Made by a program: the position numbers and the translations under genes
Notes under the pieces: model-generated
Told to the model about the DNA's origin: nothing
Database searches by the model: none
What the model saw: the letters and a program-made list of their open reading frames with translations, nothing else
Shown here: piece after piece, positions 1-5,593 of the stretch
Position numbering within the stretch: the first letter of the stretch is position 1
Layout of the letters: every line of letters starts with the position of its first letter
Origin: CAZRNB01 sp964601355
GTDB lineage: Bacteria > Planctomycetota > Phycisphaerae > Sedimentisphaerales > Anaerobacaceae
Assembly: GCA_964601355.1 (NCBI GenBank)
Contig: CAZRNB010000142.1
Location: 1 to 6,979 of the forward strand
Length of the DNA: 6,979 nucleotides
Direction of reading: 5' to 3'

Positions 1-52
1 CCGCTTCGCCCCGATAATTCGGGACTTTGGTCGGAATGACATGGGCTTGACA
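1..52. repeat. Fragment of a dispersed palindromic repeat
   Basis: No gene is visible here. Bases 10-14 (CCCGA) and 19-23 (TCGGG) form a small inverted repeat with a TAAT loop. The flank GCTTCGCCC (3-11) is the exact reverse complement of 6857-6865 near the other end of the window, where a larger hairpin of the same type sits. The piece is cut by the window edge. The wording CGCCCCGATAATTCGGG followed by TCGGAATGACA resembles intergenic repeat sequences I associate with planctomycete and other environmental genomes; that last point is recollection, not a search result. Confidence 0.45.
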
Positions 53-123
53 TCTTGGCATGCTGTGAGTTTTACCTACAATCTCGACGCGCATCCCATT
101 TATGCCTAAAATCTAACAAAAGA

Positions 124-152
124 TTGACAATAGCAAAAGTAAAAAGTAAAAA
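124..152 (+). promoter_or_regulatory. Candidate sigma70-type promoter for the first oxidoreductase gene
   Basis: A perfect TTGACA (124-129) is followed after 17 bp by TAAAAA (147-152, four of six matches to TATAAT). Transcription would start near 160, about 40 nt before the ATG at 200. The -10 box lies inside a run of A-rich heptamers (134-161), so part of the match could be chance in AT-rich DNA. Confidence 0.4.
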
Positions 153-161
153 GGCAACAGT
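134..161. repeat. A-rich heptamer repeat, four units
   Basis: Four consecutive 7-bp units with consensus MAAAAGT are seen: CAAAAGT (134-140), AAAAAGT (141-147), AAAAAGG (148-154) and CAACAGT (155-161). They overlap the candidate -10 box and leader of the first gene. The unit length equals that of the arrays at 4142-4176 and 5744-5781, although the sequence differs. Confidence 0.5.
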
Positions 162-187
162 AAAACCTGTACGCTGTTAGTTTTTTG

Positions 188-194
188 AAAGGAG
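188..194 (+). promoter_or_regulatory. Ribosome binding site that sets the start at 200
   Basis: AAAGGAG lies five nucleotides before ATG 200-202. An in-frame TTG at 185 would give five more residues, but it precedes and overlaps this Shine-Dalgarno sequence, so ATG 200 is the better start. Confidence 0.75.
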
Positions 195-199
195 AAGGC

Positions 200-1372
200 A
201 TGATTCTCAATAGAAAACTGAAAATGGGGATGGTTGGGGGCGGGCCGGGGGCATTTATCGGCGAAGTTCATCGCAAGGCCGCTCGTTTGGACGGCCAAAT
301 CGAGCTGGTCGCCGGAGCATTTGATATCGATCCGCAAAAATCAAAGCAAATGGGTAAGCAGCTTCTTCTCGATCCAAAGCGGGTTTATGGTACCTACAAG
401 GAGATGATTAATGGAGAGCTTAGCCTGCCGGAAGGTGTTAGGATAGATTTTGTCTCGATTACTACGCCGAACAACTGGCACTTTCCAATCGCCTGCGATT
501 TTCTAAAAGCAGGTTTTCACGTAATGTGTGAGAAACCGCTTGTCTTCAATGTCAAAGAGGCAAAAGAGCTGCAAAAGCTGGTTAAAAAAACCGGCAAGGT
601 CTTCGGCCTAATGCACAATTACACAGGATACCCGATGGTCAAATTGGCGCGCGATTTAGTTCGCCAGGGCGAGCTCGGCCAGATTCGCAAGATTGTCGTG
701 CAGTATCCACAGGGCTGGCTGGCTACGGCTCTGGAAAAAACGGGTAATATGCAGGCCTCGTGGCGAACGGATCCAAAGCAAAGCGGCGGCGCCGGCTGCA
801 TCGGTGACATCGGCACTCACGCTGAAAACCTCTCCGAATATATCACAGGATTGAAAATAACCCATCTCTGTGCAGACCTGACGATTTTTGTTAAAGGCCG
901 AAAGCTCGATGATGACGGCAACGTCCTGTTGCGTTTCAACAATGGCGCCAGAGGTATTTTGCACGCCAGCCAGGTTTCCATCGGTGAGGAAAACAATCTT
1001 GCTATCTGGGTCTATGGCGAAAAGAAAAGTCTGGAATGGCATCAAGAGCACCCCAATTATCTATATGTCAAAGAGCCGGATGGGCCGGTACAGGTGTGGC
1101 GACGCGGAAATAATTACGTAGGGGCAAAAAGTCCCGCTGCGGGTCGTGCCACGCGTCTTCCGTTTGGCCATCCAGAGGCTTTTTTTGAGGCCTTCGCTAA
1201 TATTTATTGTAACTTCGCAGAGACGCTGCGTGCACATCTGGAAGGTGAAAAACCAAATGAGCTGGCGTTGGACTTTCCGAGTGTTGACGATGGTCTGCGC
1301 GGTATGCTGTTCATTGAGACCGTGCTGGCCAGCGCCAAGAGCAAACAAAAATGGACACCATTTAAAAAGTGA
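200..1372 (+). CDS. Gfo/Idh/MocA family NAD(P)-dependent oxidoreductase, cytoplasmic type
   Basis: The product is 390 aa from ATG 200. It probably oxidises or reduces a sugar, polyol or inositol derivative with NAD(P); the substrate cannot be read from the sequence. An N-terminal Rossmann fold is shown by the glycine-rich GGGPGAFIG at residues 13-21. The family signature EKP is at 111-113 (context CEKPL). The C-terminal alpha/beta domain carries GDIGTH at 202-207, where D203 and H207 fit the usual catalytic Asp/His pair of the family. Length matches the roughly 390-residue branch that includes many uncharacterised planctomycete and Bacteroidetes enzymes. There is no signal peptide, so it should act in the cytoplasm. 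It has a strong ribosome binding site. A second family member starts 96 bp downstream on the same strand, suggesting joint or sequential action. Family assignment is secure; inositol, levoglucosan or keto-sugar dehydrogenase activity remains guesswork. Confidence 0.92.
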   Translation: MILNRKLKMGMVGGGPGAFIGEVHRKAARLDGQIELVAGAFDIDPQKSKQMGKQLLLDPKRVYGTYKEMINGELSLPEGVRIDFVSITTPNNWHFPIACDFLKAGFHVMCEKPLVFNVKEAKELQKLVKKTGKVFGLMHNYTGYPMVKLARDLVRQGELGQIRKIVVQYPQGWLATALEKTGNMQASWRTDPKQSGGAGCIGDIGTHAENLSEYITGLKITHLCADLTIFVKGRKLDDDGNVLLRFNNGARGILHASQVSIGEENNLAIWVYGEKKSLEWHQEHPNYLYVKEPDGPVQVWRRGNNYVGAKSPAAGRATRLPFGHPEAFFEAFANIYCNFAETLRAHLEGEKPNELALDFPSVDDGLRGMLFIETVLASAKSKQKWTPFKK

Positions 1373-1389
1373 GATAAAATTGTAAGTGT

Positions 1390-1451
1390 CTAAAGTGCCT
1401 AACATCATAACTTTCAACTTTAGGCACTTTAGCTCACTTTAGGCACTTTAG
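1390..1451. repeat. ACTTTAG repeat cluster with a 13-bp inverted repeat between the two oxidoreductase genes
   Basis: ACTTTAG occurs four times, at 1417-1423, 1426-1432, 1436-1442 and 1445-1451, with two- or three-base spacers. The resulting 16-bp block 1417-1432 is repeated exactly at 1436-1451. CTAAAGTGCCTAA (1390-1402) is perfectly complementary to 1420-1432 and can form a 13-bp stem with a 17-nt loop. No T-run follows the stem, so it is a poor intrinsic terminator; it may be an attenuator, an mRNA-stabilising structure or simply a repeat. The cluster ends just before the GAGGA ribosome binding site (1457-1461) of the next gene. Confidence 0.8.
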
Positions 1452-1468
1452 TCACTGAGGAATTATTT

Positions 1469-2785
1469 ATGGGAAAAAAATTGAATCAAAACGACATTGT
1501 CACCAGAAGAGATTTTATAAAAACATCAGCGGCAGCCGGCATGACCGCGATATTGTCCCGTACCGGCACAATCCTGGCTCAGAGTCCCAGGAAAATGCGT
1601 GTTGCTCTTATCGGTTGTGGGGGTCGCGGAAAAGGTGCTCTTAAGGATTGCATGGATGCAGGTAAGTACCTGAACATAGAGCTTGAGATTGTTGCGACCG
1701 CCGACTGGTTCAAATATAGAGCTGAAGAAGCTGGTAAACCATACAGTGTGGCGGAATCGCGATGCTTTGTCGGAGCCGATGGTTATAGGAAACTTCTGGA
1801 AACTAATGCGGATATTGTCTTGATGGCTGCGTCGCCGAATTTTCGTCCAGTTCATTTTGAAGCGGCCATCAATGCCGGCAAAAGCGTATTTATGGAAAAA
1901 CCCGTAGCTGTTGATCCGCCGGGCGTCCGCAGGATAATCGAGGCCGGCGAGCTGGCGAAGAAAAAAGGCCTTGCAGTTGTGGCCGGCACTCAGCGCCGCC
2001 ACCAGGCAAACTACCGCCGGACTCAATATGCCATAGCGCACGGTGCAATCGGTCGGATTAGAGGCGGCTGCGTCTGGTGGTGTGGGACTATACCGTGGAT
2101 ACACCCGCGCAAGAGCGACCAGAGCGATGCGGACTATATGGTGGACAACTGGGTCAATTTCGTTGAAATGTCAGGCGACCATATCGTCGAGCAGCATGTC
2201 CACAACATCGATGTTGCCAATTGGTTCATTGGTCATCCGCCGAAAACGGCCCTCGGCCTCGGCGGACGCGCCAGAAGAAAGACCGGCAACCAGTTTGATT
2301 TCTTCGGCGTCCAATATGATTACGCTGACGACCTGCACATCCAAAGTATATGCCGACAAATGAGCGGCTGCTATAACAGAGTAACGGAGCACTTTGTGGG
2401 TAGCGAAGGCTCAACCTTTGGTGACGGCAGTAAGATGGACTCGCTTAAAAGCATCCCCGGCTTAATCGGGGATCAGCCGGACTTTTCCGGGCACGATAAT
2501 CCGTATGTTCAGGAGCACATCGATTTGCTCAATAGTATCCTTGATGAAAAGCCGCTCAACGAGGCTCGCGACGTCGCCGAATCTACGCTTACCGCAATAA
2601 TGGGCCGAATCTCGGCTTATACCGGCCAGATAATCAGGTGGTCGGACATTGCTGAAAATAAGGATTCGCAGTTGTATAATCTGACTCTTAGACCCTCGGC
2701 TGAAGATTTTGAAAAAGGCGAAGTGACAGCCCCGCCCGAAGATGTTGTACCAATCCCAGGCTCGGAAGAAAAACGAAAACAATGA
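1469..2785 (+). CDS. Tat-signal Gfo/Idh/MocA family oxidoreductase
   Basis: The product is 438 aa. Residues 13-18 are RRDFIK, a twin-arginine motif followed by a hydrophobic stretch (about 20-30) and a likely cleavage site near LAQS (36-39). Export folded with its nucleotide cofactor is therefore expected. The Rossmann motif GCGGRG is at 49-54, followed by EKP at 143-145. The segment GDHIVEQHVHNIDV (236-249) has the His/Asp-rich active-site character of the family. The C-terminus is charged and proline-rich. GAGGA (1457-1461) lies seven nucleotides before ATG 1469. The family includes sugar dehydrogenases and the NAD-dependent GH109 glycosidases, some of which carry Tat signals and are of similar length. 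A GH109-like activity is possible but cannot be decided here. It probably works with the cytoplasmic homologue encoded just upstream; whether they share a transcript depends on the 13-bp hairpin between them. Confidence 0.92.
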   Translation: MGKKLNQNDIVTRRDFIKTSAAAGMTAILSRTGTILAQSPRKMRVALIGCGGRGKGALKDCMDAGKYLNIELEIVATADWFKYRAEEAGKPYSVAESRCFVGADGYRKLLETNADIVLMAASPNFRPVHFEAAINAGKSVFMEKPVAVDPPGVRRIIEAGELAKKKGLAVVAGTQRRHQANYRRTQYAIAHGAIGRIRGGCVWWCGTIPWIHPRKSDQSDADYMVDNWVNFVEMSGDHIVEQHVHNIDVANWFIGHPPKTALGLGGRARRKTGNQFDFFGVQYDYADDLHIQSICRQMSGCYNRVTEHFVGSEGSTFGDGSKMDSLKSIPGLIGDQPDFSGHDNPYVQEHIDLLNSILDEKPLNEARDVAESTLTAIMGRISAYTGQIIRWSDIAENKDSQLYNLTLRPSAEDFEKGEVTAPPEDVVPIPGSEEKRKQ

Positions 2786-2790
2786 GAAAT

Positions 2791-2828
2791 TTGTAATTGG
2801 TAATTATTTAACCAATTACCAGTTACAA
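2791..2828. terminator. AT-rich hairpin at a convergent gene junction, possible two-way terminator
   Basis: TTGTAATTGGTAATT (2791-2805) pairs with 2814-2828 over 15 positions; 14 are Watson-Crick and one is a T:G wobble. The loop is eight bases. It starts six bases after the stop of the Tat oxidoreductase and lies 17 bases past the stop of the minus-strand SH3 gene. The position suits a bidirectional terminator, but the stem is AT-rich and lacks a strong T-tract, so it may instead be a repeat element. Confidence 0.45.
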
Positions 2829-2849
2829 TTTAACCAGATATCAGTTACT
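2806..2849. repeat. Imperfect 22-bp tandem duplication overlapping the SH3 gene stop codon
   Basis: Bases 2806-2827 and 2828-2849 match at 18 of 22 positions. Both begin ATTTAACCA and share AGTTAC near the end. The second copy covers the TAA stop (2845-2847, minus strand) and the last codon of the SH3 gene. The first copy supplies the loop and 3' arm of the hairpin at 2791-2828, so repeat and hairpin are interlocked. Confidence 0.6.
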
Positions 2850-4122
2850 TAAGCTCTACTATTTCCGTGAATTGCACTAAGGCTCCCCCCGTTGCTGAGT
2901 GTGGCTCGATTGTGCCGACTAAACCGACCTTTCGACCAATAAACTTGCTCAAATCCGTTTCGGAGGCTTGGCCGGTCGGCAGGGCATAACATATCATTTT
3001 GTCTGAACCCGTGTCTATGTCGGGAGCAACAATTCGGTAATGTCCGGGACCATAAGTCTGAAAAGTCTGTAACTTCCCGGTAACCACAAATCTGCCTAAG
3101 TCTTCAACCTTCGCCAGCTTTGTGACACGAGCCTGATCTATTCCATCCATGACTTTTTGTAATTGAGTTTTTTGAAGCTGAACTTCCTTTGATACCTGGA
3201 TGGCTAGCTCGAAGCCCTCTATTTGCTTAATCACAAACGTTGCATAACGAGCGGCCTTACCGGCTTCTTTGTTATCTGCAATATTTTTGAGAGCTTTTTT
3301 TATCTCCTCATAATTATGCTGGTCTATTGGTTTAGCCAGCTCCGTTTTGATTTTCTCCCGCAGGGAGTAAAATTCTTTTAGTTTTTCCGCCTCAATAGAA
3401 ATTGTTGGGGGAGCAGCCGTGTTGGCATCTGCTAATGGTGCGTTAGAATCATAGCTCGAGATATTGGATGTTCCGAGCGGGTGACGGGTCTCCGTGGCAA
3501 TTGGCTTAGCCGGTTGTGTATATTGTGTGCTCACCCACAAATAGGCGCCGCTCGGCGGAGCAATCTTATAATAATCGTCCTTCCCTTCGCCTAATAATTT
3601 GACTGTTTGGCCGCGGCTGAGTTTAATCTGCTCAGATGTAGAGTGCATCGGTGCTACCTCCTCAGAGCCGGCATAAACACGAGCGTCATCGCCGGTAATA
3701 GTGCCGATTGTGGGATCATTAAGGCTGACGCTGATGTATTGCATGGAAATCCAGGAAAAACTACCTGCCGGCGGAACAATGCGTGACCAGCCGCCGAATT
3801 GTGTGCTGACCACCTCTATCCTGTCACCCTTAAAGAGTTTGCCGCAACTATAATAATTTGTGCCGGCGCCGGAGCGAGTATATACGTCATTGCCTGTTAT
3901 CTCAGCTACGTAGGGAAAAGCGACGGCAGCGGCAGCATTGGAGTCTTTAATCGTCAAGATGCCTGATGATACTGAGGTTGATCCATAAGGAACATTTGCG
4001 GTAGATTGGGCAAGGCCGACGGATGCCATAGCCAATATCGTAATGAGGATTAAGGCTGATTTATAGTTTTGACTGATTTTAGGCTGAAACGCTCTTCCTG
4101 GGCAATTGTTTTGGAACTCCAT
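2845..4122 (-). CDS. Secreted protein with two bacterial SH3-like domains and a C-terminal beta-rich domain
   Basis: The product is 425 aa from ATG 4122. A long signal peptide is seen: basic segment to about K21, hydrophobic core ALILITILAMASVG (23-36), likely cleavage after GLA (36-38). Two SH3-like domains follow at about 72-130 and 138-202. They share a repeated end signature, VPPAGSFSWIS (116-126) and APPSGAYLWVS (188-198). A low-complexity linker (205-240) leads to a charged helical, probably coiled-coil region (243-330). The C-terminal domain (334-425) has alternating short strands such as GRFVVTGKLQTF and RKVGLVGTIEPH, suggestive of an OB-like fold. No catalytic motif is seen. Bacterial SH3 domains often bind cell wall or other periplasmic partners, so an envelope adaptor role is inferred. 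It reads as its own unit with a promoter near 4207-4235. The reading frame is open further upstream, but those 22 codons are a translated repeat and are excluded. Confidence 0.85.
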   Translation of the reverse strand: MEFQNNCPGRAFQPKISQNYKSALILITILAMASVGLAQSTANVPYGSTSVSSGILTIKDSNAAAAVAFPYVAEITGNDVYTRSGAGTNYYSCGKLFKGDRIEVVSTQFGGWSRIVPPAGSFSWISMQYISVSLNDPTIGTITGDDARVYAGSEEVAPMHSTSEQIKLSRGQTVKLLGEGKDDYYKIAPPSGAYLWVSTQYTQPAKPIATETRHPLGTSNISSYDSNAPLADANTAAPPTISIEAEKLKEFYSLREKIKTELAKPIDQHNYEEIKKALKNIADNKEAGKAARYATFVIKQIEGFELAIQVSKEVQLQKTQLQKVMDGIDQARVTKLAKVEDLGRFVVTGKLQTFQTYGPGHYRIVAPDIDTGSDKMICYALPTGQASETDLSKFIGRKVGLVGTIEPHSATGGALVQFTEIVELK

Positions 4123-4128
4123 TTTCTG

Positions 4129-4134
4129 CCTCCT
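4129..4134 (-). promoter_or_regulatory. Ribosome binding site of the SH3-domain gene
   Basis: The minus strand reads AGGAGG here, a perfect Shine-Dalgarno core six nucleotides before ATG 4122. It decides the start: the longer open frame, up to 4188, would begin in the heptamer repeat with no such signal. Confidence 0.8.
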
Positions 4135-4141
4135 AAAAACT

Positions 4142-4176
4142 CGTATTGCGTATTTCGTACTGCGTAGTGCGTATTG
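4142..4176. repeat. Heptamer tandem repeat, five units (CGTANTG)
   Basis: Five head-to-tail 7-bp units are seen: CGTATTG, CGTATTT, CGTACTG, CGTAGTG and CGTATTG. On the minus strand they read as ACGNNNN units. The array lies in the 5' leader of the SH3 gene, between its candidate promoter (4207-4235) and its ribosome binding site. Because seven is not a multiple of three and the frame stays open, it yields a spurious Tyr/Arg-rich peptide if translated. Confidence 0.8.
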
Positions 4177-4206
4177 AATTACGCACAACTTATTATGAAT
4201 AATGAG

Positions 4207-4235
4207 AAATTACCACACATTTGCAGCTATGTCAA
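4207..4235 (-). promoter_or_regulatory. Candidate sigma70-type promoter for the SH3-domain gene
   Basis: Read on the minus strand, a perfect TTGACA (4235-4230) is followed after 17 bp by TAATTT (4212-4207), a weak -10 with three of six matches. It would start the transcript near 4200, giving a leader of about 80 nt that contains the whole heptamer array. This would let the SH3 gene be expressed independently of the rhomboid gene upstream. Confidence 0.4.
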
Positions 4236-4279
4236 ACCTTATTTCGTATTACTAATGCGTAACGCGCACGACGCACGAC

Positions 4280-5482
4280 TCAAGACGAAAGTCGAGCAAG
4301 CTCGTCGTTGCACATTTTTAGTTGACCTGGATCGGAGAGCTTTTCAGCAGCCGCCGTCAGATGCTTTACCGCTTTCTGTGGCTGATGGAGATAACGGCAG
4401 TACAATAGGCCGAGCATTAGCTCCACCTGCTCGGCGTATTCGTAATTGGCGTAATGAGTTAAGAACTGCTCGTAAGCCTGGGCTGCCTCGGCCGGCTTTT
4501 TGTCGCTGGCCAATTGATTGGCAATATCCAGCAGATGCTGACGCGGCACAACCTGATTGCTGTCGAGCTTCATAAGCCCCAGATAGACATCGGCTGCAGC
4601 GGGTAAATTCCGCTCCAGCATACGGTTAGTGATTTCATTGCGAAGATTTGTTATTTTATCTTCATTTCCGCTAACGGTTGAGCTGGTATTTGTTATATCT
4701 TTTACTTTAATCGTTTTCCTTTCCATCCGGCTGGTAAATGGGTCATATCTGCTCGATGTGGTGTCTCGGTATTGACGGCGGCGATTCCATCGTTTTATCA
4801 TTGCCCATAAATCGAAATTGCTGCCGCTGAGCAAGCCGGCTGCGAGTAATGCCAACATAGCTGCGATTCCAAAGAAATATCCGGCCAGGTGGGCGCTGTA
4901 GGCGATAGGTGCAGGAGCAAAATGGGGTTCGATGACGTTATCCCAGATTACTAACTTGAAAGCGATAAAATACAAAGCCGGTATATCCATTGTTCCTATA
5001 AAGAAGAACCAGTATAAGACGGTTATTAAAGTCTGAGGGAATAATACAAGGTATGCACCTGTAACAGCGGCTACTGCCCCGCTGGCTCCCAGAGTGGATA
5101 CATACGAGGAAGGATTTACAGCCACATGACCTATGCCGCTAAGTATCGCCCCGGCAAGGTAGAAGCCCAGATATCCAATGTGCCCGATTTTGTCGTTCAC
5201 ATTATTGCCGAACAGGTACAAAAAGAACATATTACCGATAATGTGCATAAAGCTTCCGTGCAGAAAGGCATAACTGACGAATTGCCAGAGATGCCACTGA
5301 GCAGGAATTAGCGTAAATTGCTTTGCCCAGTGATGGACCGGCACAGTTCCAATTTCAAAGCCCTGTATTTCGCGATGTGGGCCGTAGGTAACAAAGAAGA
5401 TAATTACGTTGATAATAATCAGGGAATAATTTGTGTATGGTGTTCTTCTCGGATAAACGTTTGTACGGATAGGTAACAGCAT
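4280..5482 (-). CDS. Rhomboid family intramembrane serine protease with TPR-like C-terminal tail
   Basis: The product is 400 aa and cleaves membrane-spanning substrates within the cytoplasmic membrane. Membrane segments are visible at about 19-34, 65-91 (with the re-entrant loop region), 102-122, 132-149, 151-180 and 193-220. The catalytic Ser is S134 in GASGA (132-136) and the catalytic His is H198 in AHLAGYFFG. The conserved HxxxN of the second helix is H80/N84, matching the oxyanion-side residues known from GlpG, so it looks active. After a basic stretch (229-238) comes a disordered linker and then helical pairs at about 278-398, such as PAEAAQAYEQFLTHY, which read as TPR-like repeats and are probably cytoplasmic. 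Typical minimal rhomboids are around 200-280 aa, so the tail is an added module. ATG 5482 has only a weak AAGATG-type ribosome site. Substrates are unknown. The gene is divergent from the Xaa-Pro peptidase gene. Confidence 0.92.
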   Translation of the reverse strand: MLLPIRTNVYPRRTPYTNYSLIIINVIIFFVTYGPHREIQGFEIGTVPVHHWAKQFTLIPAQWHLWQFVSYAFLHGSFMHIIGNMFFLYLFGNNVNDKIGHIGYLGFYLAGAILSGIGHVAVNPSSYVSTLGASGAVAAVTGAYLVLFPQTLITVLYWFFFIGTMDIPALYFIAFKLVIWDNVIEPHFAPAPIAYSAHLAGYFFGIAAMLALLAAGLLSGSNFDLWAMIKRWNRRRQYRDTTSSRYDPFTSRMERKTIKVKDITNTSSTVSGNEDKITNLRNEITNRMLERNLPAAADVYLGLMKLDSNQVVPRQHLLDIANQLASDKKPAEAAQAYEQFLTHYANYEYAEQVELMLGLLYCRYLHQPQKAVKHLTAAAEKLSDPGQLKMCNDELARLSS

Positions 5483-5490
5483 TGTATAAT
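5461..5490 (+). promoter_or_regulatory. Possible promoter for the Xaa-Pro peptidase gene
   Basis: A perfect TATAAT (5485-5490) is preceded after 18 bp by TTGTAC (5461-5466), a poor -35 with three matches. It would start near 5497 and overlap the first codons of the divergent rhomboid gene. The -10 is good but the -35 is weak and the region is AT-rich, so this is uncertain. Confidence 0.3.
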
Positions 5491-5521
5491 CATCTTAAAT
5501 TAAAGACTAATTTAGAAACAT

Positions 5522-5550
5522 ATTGTAATGGCAAATAGTTCCGTGGACAA
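5522..5550 (-). promoter_or_regulatory. Candidate promoter for the rhomboid gene
   Basis: On the minus strand, TTGTCC (5550-5545, four matches to TTGACA) is followed after exactly 17 bp by TACAAT (5527-5522, five matches to TATAAT). An AT run (5552-5560) lies just upstream and could act like an UP element. Transcription would begin near 5515, about 33 nt before ATG 5482. Confidence 0.45.
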
Positions 5551-5593
5551 GATATAAAAAACGACCTGCTGTCAGCGGGCCGATTGAGGACCA

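Noticed and set aside
47..82. TTGACA at 47-52 with TACAAT at 77-82 as a promoter
   Set aside because: The 24-bp spacer is too long for a sigma70 promoter; the pair at 124-152 fits better.
185..199. Upstream TTG start for the first oxidoreductase
   Set aside because: It overlaps the Shine-Dalgarno AAAGGAG used by ATG 200 and has no ribosome site before it.
656..1051. Minus-strand open frame of 131 codons within the first oxidoreductase gene
   Set aside because: It is the shadow of a confidently identified gene and has no motif or ribosome site of its own.
1390..1451. CRISPR-like array from repeated ACTTTAG blocks
   Set aside because: Units are far too short, spacers are two or three bases, and no cas gene is present.
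4174..4575. Plus-strand open frame of 133 codons starting in the intergenic gap
   Set aside because: It lies mostly antisense to the rhomboid tail, starts at a non-ATG codon inside the heptamer array and shows no family features.
2845..5482. SH3-domain protein as substrate of the adjacent rhomboid protease
   Set aside because: The protein shows a cleavable signal peptide but no transmembrane anchor, and the two genes appear to have separate promoters, so adjacency alone does not support it.
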